DNA from: Paracoccus solventivorans
GTDB taxonomy: Bacteria > Pseudomonadota > Alphaproteobacteria > Rhodobacterales > Rhodobacteraceae
Direction: 5' to 3'
Length of the DNA stretch: 64,000 nt
NCBI RefSeq assembly: GCF_900142875.1
Contig: NZ_FRCK01000002.1
Span: 310,001 to 374,000 of the forward strand
A program made the position numbers and the translations under genes. The notes under the pieces are model-generated. The model saw only the letters and a program-made list of their open reading frames with translations. It searched no databases and was not told the DNA's origin. Below, piece by piece: positions 50,048 to 59,794 of this stretch (position 1 is its first letter; the number at the start of each line of letters is the position of its first letter).

Positions 50048-50106
50048 AGGGGCGCTGCCCCTCGCGCCTGCGGCGCTCACCCCGGGATATTTTTCGACAG
50101 AAGATG
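50048..50106 (+). repeat. Composite intergenic element, copy C, overlapping the nagZ 3' end
   Basis: AGGGGC-GCT-GCCCCT (50048-50062), then CCCCGGGATATTTTTC, then AGAAGATGG. On the minus strand the GGGATATTT part is translated as the last residues of NagZ (SKNIPG) and its stop follows at once. The repeat is therefore part of a coding sequence. Confidence 0.75.
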
Positions 50107-51111
50107 GCGTGGATCCAGAAGCGCGGCGAGTTCGGCGCGCAGTTCGGCGGGATCAGCCGCGTCGGGGGCGGCACGGCGGGCAAGCGCCGCGTTCGCGCGG
50201 CGGCGGGCGGCAAGGCCCATGGTTCCCGCGGCGGCGGCGACCTGTTCGAACTCGACGCGGCTCAGGTTGCAGGCCAGCACCAGGTCGCAGCCGGCGGCGA
50301 TGGCGGCGGCGGTGCGCTCGGCCGGGGTTCCGCTCAGCGCGTTCATGCCGATGTCGTCGCTCATCAGCAGGCCGTCGAAGCCGATACGCTTGCGGATCAG
50401 GCGGATCGCGGCGGGTGAGGCGGTGGCCGGGCGGTCGTCCAGCTGCGTCAGGCGGATATGCGCGGTCATCCCCAGCGGCAGGTCGGCAAGCGCCCGGAAC
50501 GGCTGGAAATCGCTGGCGTCGAGCTCGTCAAGCGCCGTGTCCAGCACCGGCAGCTGGTGGTGGCTGTCCACGAGCGCGCGGCCGTGGCCCGGCATGTGCT
50601 TGACGATGGGCAGCACGCCGGCGGCCAGCAGCCCCTCAGCCGCGGCGCGGCCCATGGTGGCGACGGTGGCGGCATCGGTGCCGAAGCAGCGGTTCCTAAG
50701 GAACTCGTGGGTCTGGTCCCCGGCGATGTCGAGGCAGGGGGCGGCGTCGGCGTCGATCCCGACCGCGCGCAGTTCGCGGCCCATCAGCCGGTGGCGCAGG
50801 CGCACGGCCTCGGCGCCGTCGCTTGCGCTGTCGAGCGGTGCAGGCCAGTCGGTCCAGTGGGGCGCGCGCAGGCGCTGGACGCGGCCGCCCTCTTGATCGG
50901 TCATCACCACCGCGTCGCGGCCGACCGCCTCGCGCAGATCGGCGGTCAGGCAGCGCAGCTGTTCGGGAGTATCGACGTTGCGGGCAAAGAGGATGAAGCC
51001 CCAGGGGTCGGCCTCGCGCAGGAAGGCGCGCTCGTCGCGGCCGAGGGTCAGGCCCTCGACCCCGAGGATGGTGGCGCCATGCGCGGGGCCAGGACCGGGG
51101 GTCCGGCTCAA
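50077..51111 (-). CDS. nagZ: Beta-N-acetylhexosaminidase
   Basis: This 344-residue GH3 enzyme removes GlcNAc from anhydromuropeptides during cell-wall recycling. The substrate motif MTDQEGGRVQRL, the acid/base loop KHMPGHGRALVDSHHQLP and the nucleophile in LLMSDDIGM are present. The only suitable start is TTG at 51111, overlapping the stop of the SPOR gene (TTGA), with no in-frame ATG before the conserved part. The final residues are supplied by repeat copy C. It is the last gene of the argS-SPOR-nagZ group. Confidence 0.93.
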   Translation of the reverse strand: MSRTPGPGPAHGATILGVEGLTLGRDERAFLREADPWGFILFARNVDTPEQLRCLTADLREAVGRDAVVMTDQEGGRVQRLRAPHWTDWPAPLDSASDGAEAVRLRHRLMGRELRAVGIDADAAPCLDIAGDQTHEFLRNRCFGTDAATVATMGRAAAEGLLAAGVLPIVKHMPGHGRALVDSHHQLPVLDTALDELDASDFQPFRALADLPLGMTAHIRLTQLDDRPATASPAAIRLIRKRIGFDGLLMSDDIGMNALSGTPAERTAAAIAAGCDLVLACNLSRVEFEQVAAAAGTMGLAARRRANAALARRAAPDAADPAELRAELAALLDPRHLLSKNIPG

Positions 51112-52304
51112 TTCGCCGCCGCGGGGATGCAGTCGGTGCCGGCGGCGATCAGGTCGGCGCAGAACTTGCGGGCCTCGTCGCGGGTCTCGAACCCGGCGAC
51201 GCGCAGGCGGTAGAACACCCGGCCGCCGGCCTTGTGCTCCTGCACCAAGGGCGCCTTGCCGGCGAACAGATCGCCATAGCGGCCCGACACGCGGCTCCAT
51301 TCGCTTTCGGCGATGGCGTTGCTGTCGAAGGCGCCGATCTGCACCAGCGGCGCGCCCGAGGCGACCTTGACCGGCGCCGGCGCAGCAGCGGCGGGCGCGG
51401 CCTCGGGGGCGGCAGCCACGGCGGTTTCGGCGGCAGCCGGGGCCGCGGGGGCCGGGGCGGCTGCTGCAGCGGCCAGACGGCGCGGGCGCGGCATCGGGCG
51501 TGCCGAGGTGGCGACCGCGGGCTGCGCCCCGGCCTCGGCCAGCGCGGCGGTGATGGCGTGGTCCAGCGCGGGCTGGCCGGCGGCATCGGTGACCGCGGCG
51601 GTCACCGGCACGGCATCGGCCTCCATCGGGCCGACGGCGGGCACGCCCACGGCCAGATCGGCCTCGGCCGCAAGCTCGGCGGCGCGGCGCGCGGCCTCGG
51701 CGTCGCTGGTGGCGACGACCGGGGCGCCGGCATCCTCGACGAAATCATCCTCGGCGGCGGCTTCGCGGGCGGTGGCGCCCAGCTCTCCCATCGCGACGTC
51801 CTGCTGGTCGAGCGCGGTCGGCGCAGGGGCGATCGCCACCCGTTCGACCGGGGCGGCGCCGGCACCGGCGGCCACGCCGTTGACGGCCAGCCCCTCGCGG
51901 TCGCTGAGCATTCCGCCGGGGTCGGCAGGGGCTATGCGGCTGTCGCCCTCGACCGCGCGGATCACCGGCACGCCGGACACGTCGCGCACCACCAGCTGGT
52001 AGCCCCAGACCGCCAGGCTGGCCATCAGGAACACCGAGACCAGCGCGCCCAGGTAATGGGTCAGCCGCGCCACCCGGCCCAGCACGCTGTCGCGGTCGGT
52101 CAGCCGCAGCCCGTCGCCATGGGTGGCGTAGCGCGATTCGTCCCAGTCCTGCGCGGTCCAGCCGTGCCCTTCCAGAACCTCGTCGTCCTGCACGCCCCAA
52201 TCCGCGGCGTGGCGCCCGGGCGCGGGCGAATCATCCCCATCGCGCCCCGGATACAAGTGAGAAGAGTCCCCATACCCGCCGGAGCGGAAATCCACCACCG
52301 TCAT
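51108..52304 (-). CDS. SPOR-domain membrane protein
   Basis: This 398-residue protein has a cytoplasmic N-terminal region, one membrane helix (about residues 85-107), a long Ala-rich periplasmic linker, and a C-terminal SPOR domain (PLVQIGAFDSNAIAESEWSRV to the end). The SPOR domain should bind denuded glycan strands at the division site. Two cysteines in the domain may form a disulfide. It lies between argS and nagZ, an arrangement common in Rhodobacterales. Confidence 0.9.
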   Translation of the reverse strand: MTVVDFRSGGYGDSSHLYPGRDGDDSPAPGRHAADWGVQDDEVLEGHGWTAQDWDESRYATHGDGLRLTDRDSVLGRVARLTHYLGALVSVFLMASLAVWGYQLVVRDVSGVPVIRAVEGDSRIAPADPGGMLSDREGLAVNGVAAGAGAAPVERVAIAPAPTALDQQDVAMGELGATAREAAAEDDFVEDAGAPVVATSDAEAARRAAELAAEADLAVGVPAVGPMEADAVPVTAAVTDAAGQPALDHAITAALAEAGAQPAVATSARPMPRPRRLAAAAAAPAPAAPAAAETAVAAAPEAAPAAAAPAPVKVASGAPLVQIGAFDSNAIAESEWSRVSGRYGDLFAGKAPLVQEHKAGGRVFYRLRVAGFETRDEARKFCADLIAAGTDCIPAAAN

Positions 52305-52385
52305 CGCTATCGTCCTGCCTGTCCGCCGGTTGACCCGGTTGTCGTTGACTGCTCGTTCCTTCCCCGGACCGGACGCCTCGTTGAG

Positions 52386-54125
52386 TCAGCGCATTTCCTT
52401 GGCCGGAGTTACCCCCAAGATACCCAAGCCCGCCGAAATGACAACGCCGACGGCCCGCGCCAGCGCGATTTTCGCTGCTGTTGCGTCGATGTCACCATCC
52501 TGCACGAAGCGCAGCCCGGGTTCGTCGTTGCCGCGGTTCCACAGCGCATGCAGGTCCGAGGCGAGGTCGTAGAGGAAGAACGCGATGCGGTGGGGCTCAT
52601 GCGCGCGGGCGGCGATTTCCACCGTGCGCGGCCATTCGGCGATGCGCCGGGCCAGCGCCCCTTGTGCCGGGTGGTCCAGCGCCACCGCCTGCGCCAGCGC
52701 CGCGTCCGACACGTCCACGCCCATCTCGGCCGCGCGGCGCAGCACCGAGTTGATGCGGGCGCTGGCATATTGGACATACCAGACCGGGTTGTCCTTGGAT
52801 TGCTCCAGAACCTTGTCGAAGTCGAAATCCAGCGCCGCATCGTTCTTGCGGGTCAGCATGTGGAAACGGGTCACGTCGCGCCCCGCCTGTTCCACCACGT
52901 CGCGCAGGGTGACGAAGGTGCCGGCGCGCTTGGACATCTTGAAGGGCTCGCCGTTCTTGAACAGCCGCACCAGCTGGATCAGCTTGACGTCCAGCGGCAC
53001 GCGCCCGCCCGACAGCGCCGCAACCGCCGCCTGCATCCGCTTGACGTAACCGCCGTGGTCGGCGCCGAAGATGTCGATCAGCTGGTCGAAGCCGCGGTCG
53101 ATCTTGTCCCAGTGATAGGCGATGTCGGGGGCGAAATAGGTCCAGCTGCCGTCCGATTTCTTCACCGGCCGGTCCACGTCGTCGCCGTGGGCGGTGGACC
53201 GGAACAGCGTCTGCTCGCGCGCCTCCCAATCCTCGGGCAGCTTGCCCTTGGGGGGGGCCAGCACGCCTTCGTAGATCAGCCCCGCGTCGGCAAGCCGCTG
53301 GATCGCGGCCTCGATCCGGCCGGTGCCGTACAGCGCCTTTTCGCTGGAATAGACGTCCATTTCGACGCCCAGCAGCGCCAGGTCGTCGCGGATCACCTGC
53401 ATCATCAGCCCGGTGGCAAAGTCGCGCACCTCGGCCAGCCATTCGGATTCGGGACGGTCGAGCAGGCTGTCGCCGTAGCGGTCCTTGAGCGCCTGCCCCA
53501 CCGGGATCAGGTAGTCGCCGGGATAGAGCCCCTCGGCGATGCGAGGCTCTTGCCCGTGGGCCTCGCGGTAGCGTTCATAGGCCGAGCGGGCCAGCACATC
53601 GACCTGCGCGCCGCCGTCGTTGATGTAGTATTCGCGGGTCACATCGTTGCCGGCGAAGTGCAGCAGGCTGGCCAGCGCATCGCCGAACACCGCCCCGCGC
53701 ATGTGGCCGACATGCATCGGGCCGGTGGGGTTGGCGCTGACGAACTCGACGTTGATGCGGGCGCCCTGCCCGCCAGGGGCGCGGCCATAATCATCGCCGG
53801 CGTCCAGCGCCGCGCGCAGCACCCCGGTCCAGACCTCGGGGGAAAGCCGCAGGTTGAGGAAGCCGGGTCCGGCGACCTCGGCGGCCTCGATCCTCGGGTC
53901 GGCGGCAAGGCGGGCGGCCAGCGCCTCGGCGATCTCGCGCGGCTTCAACCCGGCGGGCTTGGCCAGCACCATCGCGGCGTTGGTCGCCATGTCCCCATGC
54001 GCGGGGTCGCGCGGCGGCTCCACCGCCACGGCGGCGAAATCCAGCCCCGCGGGCAGCTGCCCGGCGGCGGTCATGTCGGTCAGCGCGTCCAGCACGCGCA
54101 CGCGGATATCGGCAAAGATGTTCAT
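52386..54125 (-). CDS. argS: Arginyl-tRNA synthetase
   Basis: This 579-residue class I enzyme has the HIGH-type motif in [14 protein letters not shown] and the KMSK-type motif in [11 protein letters not shown], with the ArgRS N-terminal Add-1 domain and C-terminal DALR anticodon-binding domain ([12 protein letters not shown]). The ATG at 54125 begins the conserved MNIFADIR. The frame stays open far upstream, antisense to the helicase gene, but that extension has no conservation and was rejected. Confidence 0.97.
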   Translation of the reverse strand: MNIFADIRVRVLDALTDMTAAGQLPAGLDFAAVAVEPPRDPAHGDMATNAAMVLAKPAGLKPREIAEALAARLAADPRIEAAEVAGPGFLNLRLSPEVWTGVLRAALDAGDDYGRAPGGQGARINVEFVSANPTGPMHVGHMRGAVFGDALASLLHFAGNDVTREYYINDGGAQVDVLARSAYERYREAHGQEPRIAEGLYPGDYLIPVGQALKDRYGDSLLDRPESEWLAEVRDFATGLMMQVIRDDLALLGVEMDVYSSEKALYGTGRIEAAIQRLADAGLIYEGVLAPPKGKLPEDWEAREQTLFRSTAHGDDVDRPVKKSDGSWTYFAPDIAYHWDKIDRGFDQLIDIFGADHGGYVKRMQAAVAALSGGRVPLDVKLIQLVRLFKNGEPFKMSKRAGTFVTLRDVVEQAGRDVTRFHMLTRKNDAALDFDFDKVLEQSKDNPVWYVQYASARINSVLRRAAEMGVDVSDAALAQAVALDHPAQGALARRIAEWPRTVEIAARAHEPHRIAFFLYDLASDLHALWNRGNDEPGLRFVQDGDIDATAAKIALARAVGVVISAGLGILGVTPAKEMR

Positions 54126-54425
54126 CGGGCTTTCTCGCTCTTGCCCGCAATGCAGTAGCGAAGCGGCCTGAAAGCCGCAACCTTGCAGGGCCCGGCCGGG
54201 GGCTTCGCGCCCCCCGCCCTTCAGGCTCCCCCGCGGGATATTTGTCGCAAGATGAAAGCCCCGGGGGTGGCGCACCGCAGTCAAGAATTGACGCGAGGCC
54301 CATTCTGCGCTAGGGGCCGCAAGCCCGCATCCGGCGGGCGACCGAGGGGCGCATGGAAGGCCGCGTCCCATTTTGCGCGCAAGCGTCGCGCGTCGGACCG
54401 CGATACTTCCTGACGAAAGACCCCG
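54126..54425. other. Divergent argS / helicase intergenic region
   Basis: This 300-base region drives argS leftward and the helicase gene rightward. It contains repeat copy D (54198-54258). No clear -35/-10 pair or operator was recognised. The helicase ATG has only a weak ribosome-binding site (GACGAAAGACCCCG). Confidence 0.4.
54198..54258 (+). repeat. Composite intergenic element, copy D
   Basis: GGGGGC-TTCGC-GCCCCC (54198-54214), then CCGCGGGATATTTGTCG and CAAGATGAAAG. The order matches copies A-C. Unlike them it lies in a divergent, 5' region. Confidence 0.7.
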
Positions 54426-56819
54426 ATGACCAAGTTTTCCGATCTCAAGCTCGACCCCAAGGTGCTGCAGGCCGTTACCGAGGCGGGCTATGAGACCCCC
54501 ACCCCGATCCAGGTCGGCGCCATCCCCCCCGCGCTGGAAGGCCGCGACGTGCTGGGCATCGCGCAGACCGGCACCGGCAAGACCGCCGGCTTCGTGCTGC
54601 CGATGATCACCCTGCTGGGCCGCGGCCGGGCGCGGGCGCGGATGCCGCGCAGCCTGGTGCTGTGCCCGACCCGCGAGCTGGCCGCGCAGGTGGCCGAGAA
54701 CTTCGACATCTACGCCAAGCATACCCGCCTGACCAAGGCGCTGCTGATCGGCGGCGTGTCGTTCAAGGAACAGGACCTGCTGATCGACCGCGGCGTCGAC
54801 GTGCTGATCGCCACCCCCGGCCGGCTGCTGGATCACTTCGAGCGCGGCAAGCTGCTGCTGACCGGCGTGCAGATCATGGTGGTGGACGAGGCCGACCGGA
54901 TGCTCGACATGGGTTTCATCCCGGATATCGAGCGGATCTTCCAGCTGACCCCCTTCACCCGGCAGACGCTGTTCTTTTCCGCCACCATGGCGCCCGAGAT
55001 CGAGCGGATCACCAACACCTTCCTGCACGCCCCCGAGCGGATCGAGGTCGCCCGCCAGGCCACCACCAGCGAGACGATCACCCAGAAGCTGGTCGAGCTG
55101 ACCCCCACCCGCAAGGACCAGTCCGCCAAGCAGAAGCGCGAGCTGCTGCGGGCGCTGATCGACGCCGAGGGCGAGGGGCTGAAGAACGCCATCATCTTCT
55201 GCAACCGCAAGACCGACGTGGATATCGTCGCCAAGTCGCTGAAGGCGCATGGCTATGACGCCGCGCCGATCCATGGCGACCTGGACCAGCGGGTGCGGAT
55301 GACGACGCTGGACGGGTTCCGCGACGGCTCGCTGCGGTTTCTGGTGGCCTCGGACGTGGCGGCGCGCGGGCTGGATATTCCGGCGGTCAGCCATGTGTTC
55401 AACTTCGACCTGCCCTCGCACGCCGAGGATTACGTCCACCGCATCGGCCGCACCGGGCGCGCCGGCCGGCAGGGCACGGCGATTTCCATCTCGACCCCGG
55501 CGGATGAGAAATACCTGTCGGCGATCGAGAATCTGGTCAAGCAGTCCCTGCCCCGCGCCGATGTCCCCGAGGGCTTCCGCCTGTCCGATGCGGCGCAGCG
55601 CCCGCCGCGCCCGGCATCCGAGCGCGGCGTCACCCGGGGCGCACCGGCGCGCAGCCGCTCGCGCCGCGGCGGGTTGAGGGAACCGGCGAAGGATAGCGCC
55701 GAGGTGGTGGAGGCAAGCGCCGCCGCCCCCGTCGCTCAGCCCGAAGAGGCGCCGCGCGCGGCGGCCCCGGAACGCAGCGAGCGCAGCGCCGAGCCGCGGC
55801 GGGGTGGTCACGGCAACGGCCAGTCGGGTGGCGAGGGCCGCCACGGCGGCGAGCATCGCCGCGACGACCGCAGGGATGACCGGCGTGACGAGCGCCGCGA
55901 TGACCGGCGCGACCGCCATCGCGACCACGACCGCGGCCCGGCGGTGGCCGGGATGGGCGACCACGTTCCCGACTTCATGCGCACCAGCTTCACCGAGGCG
56001 CTGGCGATCACCGACGCCCGCATGGCCAGCCGCAGCCAGTCCGAGCCGCAGCCGGCCGAGGAAGACGCGGCCCCGGCCGAGACCCCGGCCGCCGCGTCCT
56101 CGGGTTCGGGCCGCAGCCGCTCGCGCAGCCGCTCGCGCAGCAAGGACCGCAGCACCGAGGCTGTGACCGAAGCTGCGGATGCGGCCGTGGGCGATCAGGC
56201 GGTCGAGGTCGTCGAGGCTGTCGAGGCTGCCGCCGAGACGGTTGCCCCCGCAACCGAAGCGGTCGCAGAAGCGGCCAGCGACCAACCGGCCGGGTCGGTT
56301 GCCCCTGCGACCGAGACGGCAGCAGTGGAAGCGGTCAGCGAGGACGCTGCTGCGGCCGATGCCGCCGTGCCCGCAGTCCTCCCGGAAGCGGCGGCGCCGG
56401 AGGTGGCGGCCGAGGTTCAGGATACGGGCAGCGAGACGCCCGCGGAGGTTCCCGCCGCCGAGGCCGAGGTCGCGGAAAAGCCCAAGCGCACCCGCCGCAC
56501 GACCGCGGCGAAGCCCGCGGCCAGGACGGCCGCCAAGGCGCCCGCAAAATCCACCCGCAGCGCGAAATCCGCGGCCAAGGCTCCTGCCGAGGCGGCAGAG
56601 GCCCCCGCCGCCGACGTTGCGACCGAAACGACCGAGGCCCCGGCGAAACCCGCCGCAAAGCCGCGCACCCGCAAGGCGCCTGCCAAGCCCGCCAAGGCCG
56701 CCACCAGCAAGGCGGGCGACGCCGGCACCGGCACGGATGCCGCCGCGCCCGCGGCCGCGGATGCCGCTGACACCAAGCCCGCGGACGGCCAGAAGGACGC
56801 CGGCCCGGCGCAGGGCTGA
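54426..56819 (+). CDS. DEAD-box RNA helicase with very long C-terminal tail
   Basis: This 797-residue protein has a complete RhlE-type DEAD-box core in residues 1 to about 385: motif I AQTGTGKT (46-53), [19 protein letters not shown] and HRIGRTGR. The remaining 410 residues are low complexity. First comes an Arg/Asp-rich stretch of repeated DDRR and DERR units (about 470-505), then SRSRSRS, then an Ala/Glu/Pro-rich acidic part, then a lysine/alanine/proline-rich histone-H1-like end with [19 protein letters not shown] and similar. The tail probably binds RNA and may drive condensate formation. It may serve in cold adaptation, ribosome assembly or RNA decay. lnt follows after 8 bases. Confidence 0.92.
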   Translation: MTKFSDLKLDPKVLQAVTEAGYETPTPIQVGAIPPALEGRDVLGIAQTGTGKTAGFVLPMITLLGRGRARARMPRSLVLCPTRELAAQVAENFDIYAKHTRLTKALLIGGVSFKEQDLLIDRGVDVLIATPGRLLDHFERGKLLLTGVQIMVVDEADRMLDMGFIPDIERIFQLTPFTRQTLFFSATMAPEIERITNTFLHAPERIEVARQATTSETITQKLVELTPTRKDQSAKQKRELLRALIDAEGEGLKNAIIFCNRKTDVDIVAKSLKAHGYDAAPIHGDLDQRVRMTTLDGFRDGSLRFLVASDVAARGLDIPAVSHVFNFDLPSHAEDYVHRIGRTGRAGRQGTAISISTPADEKYLSAIENLVKQSLPRADVPEGFRLSDAAQRPPRPASERGVTRGAPARSRSRRGGLREPAKDSAEVVEASAAAPVAQPEEAPRAAAPERSERSAEPRRGGHGNGQSGGEGRHGGEHRRDDRRDDRRDERRDDRRDRHRDHDRGPAVAGMGDHVPDFMRTSFTEALAITDARMASRSQSEPQPAEEDAAPAETPAAASSGSGRSRSRSRSRSKDRSTEAVTEAADAAVGDQAVEVVEAVEAAAETVAPATEAVAEAASDQPAGSVAPATETAAVEAVSEDAAAADAAVPAVLPEAAAPEVAAEVQDTGSETPAEVPAAEAEVAEKPKRTRRTTAAKPAARTAAKAPAKSTRSAKSAAKAPAEAAEAPAADVATETTEAPAKPAAKPRTRKAPAKPAKAATSKAGDAGTGTDAAAPAAADAADTKPADGQKDAGPAQG

Positions 56820-56827
56820 CGCCTCTG

Positions 56828-58402
56828 ATGCGTCCCGCCCCGCGGCGGCCCGACTCGGGGGCGGCGCCCGGCGCTTTGCAGGCAACCCCGGCCCGCCGGC
56901 TCCCCCTTGCGCTGCGCCTTGGCGCCGACCTGCTGATCGGGGCGGCGGCGGCGCTGGGTCAGGCCCCCTGGGGGCTCTGGCCGGTGACGGTGCTGGCGCT
57001 GGCGGCGCTGATCTGGCGGGTGGCGACGGCGCCCTCGGCCCGCGCGGCCGCCTGGCGGGCGCTGGCCATCGGCGCCGGGCATTTCGCGCTGGCGCTGGCC
57101 TGGATCACCCAGCCCTTTCTGGTCGAGGCCGACCGCTACGGCTGGATGTCACCCTTTGCTCTGCTGCTGACCGCACTTGGCGGTGCGCTGTTCTGGGCGC
57201 TGCCGGCGCTGGCCGCGCATCGGCTTGGCTGGAACCGCGCCATCCGCGCGGCGGCGCTGGCGCTGGCGCTGCTGGTCTCGGACTGGCTGCGGGGCTGGAT
57301 TTTCACCGGCCTACCCTGGGCGCTGACCGGGCATGTCTGGATCGACACCCCCGCCGGGCAGATCGCCGCCTGGTTGGGCGCGCCGGGGCTGTCGGCGCTG
57401 ACGCTGGCGGCGGCATTGCTGCCGGTGCTGGGCAGCACGCGCCGCAGCATCACCATCGGCGCCGGGCTGTCGGCGGTGCTGATCGCCCTGGCCTGGGGCG
57501 CCGGGCTGGCCCGGTTGGCGCAGCCCCTGCCGCCGGACCAGCCCCAAATCATCCGCCTGGTCCAGCCCAACGCCGATCAGACGCTGAAATGGGACCCGTT
57601 CTGGGCCCCGCAGTTCTACGACCGGCTGACCGCGCTGTCGGCGCTGCCGCTGGACCCGGCGCTGGGGGAGGGCCGCCCCGATCTGGTGGTCTGGCCGGAA
57701 ACCGCGGTGCCGTTCCTGCTGAACGAGGCCGGACCGGCGCTGGAGGACATCGCCTCCCAGTCCGGCACCACCACCCTGGTCGGCATCCAGCGCTCTGACG
57801 GCGCCGCATGGTTCAACAGCCTGGCCGAGTTCACCCCGGACGCCCGTATCGGCGCGGTCTACGACAAGTTCCACCTGGTCCCCTTCGGCGAATACATCCC
57901 CTGGGGCGATGCCTTGGCGCGGTTCGGGATCACCGCCTTTGCCGCCCAGCACGGCAACGGCTATTCCCGCGGCCCCGGCCCGCAGGTGATCGCCGTCGAG
58001 GGCCTGCCCCCCTTCCAGCCGCTGATCTGCTACGAGGCGATCTTTGAGCGCCACCTGTTGCGCGGCCAGCGCCCGGAATGGATACTGCAGGTGACCAACG
58101 ACGCCTGGTTCGGCACCTGGTCCGGCCCCTACCAGCATCTGGCGCAGGCGCGGCTGCGGGCGATCCAGTCCGGGCTGCCGCTGCTGCGGGCGGCCAATAC
58201 CGGGGTTTCGGCGGTGATCGACGCGCGCGGGGGGCTGCGCGCAACGCTGGCGCTGAACCGCGACGGCGTGCTGGACGCGCCGCTGCCGGGCGCGCTGCCG
58301 CCGACGCTATGGTGGCGCTGGGGCGATCTGCCGATGCTGGCGCTGATGGCGCTGGCCGCCGCGGCGCTGGCCATCGCCCGGCGCAACCGCCGCAGTCATT
58401 GA
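56828..58402 (+). CDS. lnt: Apolipoprotein N-acyltransferase
   Basis: This 524-residue inner-membrane enzyme adds the third acyl chain to lipoproteins. About six to seven N-terminal helices precede a nitrilase-like domain with the Glu ([12 protein letters not shown]), Lys ([15 protein letters not shown]) and Cys ([14 protein letters not shown]) triad. A final helix ends the protein. It begins 8 bases after the helicase gene and ends 38 bases before the metK riboswitch. Confidence 0.95.
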   Translation: MRPAPRRPDSGAAPGALQATPARRLPLALRLGADLLIGAAAALGQAPWGLWPVTVLALAALIWRVATAPSARAAAWRALAIGAGHFALALAWITQPFLVEADRYGWMSPFALLLTALGGALFWALPALAAHRLGWNRAIRAAALALALLVSDWLRGWIFTGLPWALTGHVWIDTPAGQIAAWLGAPGLSALTLAAALLPVLGSTRRSITIGAGLSAVLIALAWGAGLARLAQPLPPDQPQIIRLVQPNADQTLKWDPFWAPQFYDRLTALSALPLDPALGEGRPDLVVWPETAVPFLLNEAGPALEDIASQSGTTTLVGIQRSDGAAWFNSLAEFTPDARIGAVYDKFHLVPFGEYIPWGDALARFGITAFAAQHGNGYSRGPGPQVIAVEGLPPFQPLICYEAIFERHLLRGQRPEWILQVTNDAWFGTWSGPYQHLAQARLRAIQSGLPLLRAANTGVSAVIDARGGLRATLALNRDGVLDAPLPGALPPTLWWRWGDLPMLALMALAAAALAIARRNRRSH

Positions 58403-58440
58403 CGCCACCGGCGCAAGCGCGTATCGCCCGGGCGACGACC

Positions 58441-58486
58441 CCCACAACGGCTTCCTGGCGTGGAGAGGTCCTGAACCAATGGAGCA
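58441..58486 (+). promoter_or_regulatory. SAM/SAH riboswitch upstream of metK
   Basis: The segment CCACAACGGCTTCCTGGCGTGG (58442-58463) and AATGGAGCA (58478-58486) match the short SAM-SAH motif described upstream of metK in Rhodobacterales. CCAC pairs with GTGG for the first stem. GCTTCC can pair with GGAGC to form the pseudoknot, and GGAG is the metK ribosome-binding site. Ligand binding would therefore mask translation start. Confidence 0.9.
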
Positions 58487-58489
58487 ATC

Positions 58490-59656
58490 ATGTCCCGTCA
58501 GAATTACGTCTTCACCTCCGAGTCCGTCTCGGAGGGGCATCCCGACAAGCTGTGCGACCAGATCTCGGATGCGGTGCTCGACGCGCTGCTAGAACAGGAG
58601 CCGCTGGCCCGCGTCGCCTGCGAGACCTTCGCCACCACCGGGATGGTGGTGATCGGGGGCGAGATCGGGCTGAAGGACAAGGGGCGGCTGACCTCGACCA
58701 TGGGGCGGATCCCGGAAATCGCCCGGGGCGTGATCCGCGACATCGGCTACGAGCAGGAAAAGTTCCACTGGAACACCTGCCACGTGCTGAACTTCCTGCA
58801 CGAGCAATCCGCCCATATCGCGCAGGGCGTGGACAAGGACGGGGCCGGCGATCAGGGGATCATGTTCGGCTATGCGGTGGACGAGACGCCCGAGCTGATG
58901 CCCGCGCCGATCCAGTATGCCCACGCGATCCTGCGCCGCCTGGCCGAAGCCCGCAAGTCGGGCGAACAGCCGACGCTGGGCCCGGACGCCAAGTCGCAGC
59001 TGTCGGTGCGCTATGAAAACGGCCGCCCGGTCGGGATCACCCAGATCGTGGTCAGCCACCAGCACCACGACAAGGCGCAGACCTCGGACGACATCCGCGC
59101 CATCGTGGAACCCTATGTGCGCGAGGTGCTGCCCGAGGGCTGGCTGACCGAGGACACCGTCTGGCACGTCAACCCCACCGGCACCTTCGTCATCGGCGGC
59201 CCGGACGGGGATGCGGGGCTGACCGGGCGCAAGATCATCGTCGACACCTACGGCGGCGCCGCCCCCCACGGCGGCGGGGCGTTTTCCGGCAAGGACCCGA
59301 CCAAGGTCGACCGCTCGGCGGCCTATGCCGCGCGCTACCTGGCCAAGAACGTGGTCGCCGCCGGGCTGGCGAAACGCTGCGTGATCCAGCTGTCCTATGC
59401 AATCGGGGTGGCCGAGCCGCTGTCGATCTATGCCGACACCTACGGCACCGGCGAGGTCCCCGAGGCCGAGATCGAGCGCGCCCTGCGCGAGGTCATGGAC
59501 CTGACGCCGCTGGGCATCCGCAACCACCTCGACCTGTGCAAGCCCATCTACCGCCGCACCGCCGCCTACGGCCATTTCGGCCGCACGCCGGAAGCGGACG
59601 GCGGCTTCAGCTGGGAACGCACCGATCTGGCCGAGGCGCTGAAGAAGGCGTTTTGA
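58490..59656 (+). CDS. metK: S-adenosylmethionine synthetase
   Basis: This 388-residue enzyme makes SAM from methionine and ATP. Signature segments [21 protein letters not shown] and [16 protein letters not shown] are present, and the length is normal. The ATG at 58490 lies six bases after GGAG, which is part of the riboswitch pseudoknot, so expression should fall when SAM or SAH accumulates. A rho-independent terminator follows the stop. Confidence 0.97.
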   Translation: MSRQNYVFTSESVSEGHPDKLCDQISDAVLDALLEQEPLARVACETFATTGMVVIGGEIGLKDKGRLTSTMGRIPEIARGVIRDIGYEQEKFHWNTCHVLNFLHEQSAHIAQGVDKDGAGDQGIMFGYAVDETPELMPAPIQYAHAILRRLAEARKSGEQPTLGPDAKSQLSVRYENGRPVGITQIVVSHQHHDKAQTSDDIRAIVEPYVREVLPEGWLTEDTVWHVNPTGTFVIGGPDGDAGLTGRKIIVDTYGGAAPHGGGAFSGKDPTKVDRSAAYAARYLAKNVVAAGLAKRCVIQLSYAIGVAEPLSIYADTYGTGEVPEAEIERALREVMDLTPLGIRNHLDLCKPIYRRTAAYGHFGRTPEADGGFSWERTDLAEALKKAF

Positions 59657-59669
59657 GGGACGGCGCAGC

Positions 59670-59700
59670 CCTGCTCAGTCTACGCTGGGCAGGTTGTTTT
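59670..59700 (+). terminator. Rho-independent terminator of metK
   Basis: CCTGCTCAG and CTGGGCAGG form a 9-bp stem with one G-T pair and a 6-base loop, followed by TTGTTTT. The base composition changes to AT-rich immediately after this element. Confidence 0.8.
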
Positions 59701-59794
59701 CTGATCCACCGATCTATTCACTTTGGGTTAAAGCATTGCAACAAAATGTGCAGAATAGGAAGGCTCGTGCGATAAAAACTGCAAGGGCAGACCT

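Noticed and set aside
54426..56819. Repeated DDRR and GAP/KPA codons in the helicase tail looked like a tandem DNA repeat.
   Set aside because: The units are irregular at DNA level and read as low-complexity protein, so this is composition, not a structural repeat array or CRISPR.
54126..56885. Uninterrupted 1499-codon minus-strand reading frame extending argS upstream across the helicase gene.
   Set aside because: Only the part from 54125 is ArgRS-like. The extension is Gly/Arg/Leu-rich antisense of the helicase's biased codons, with no domain.
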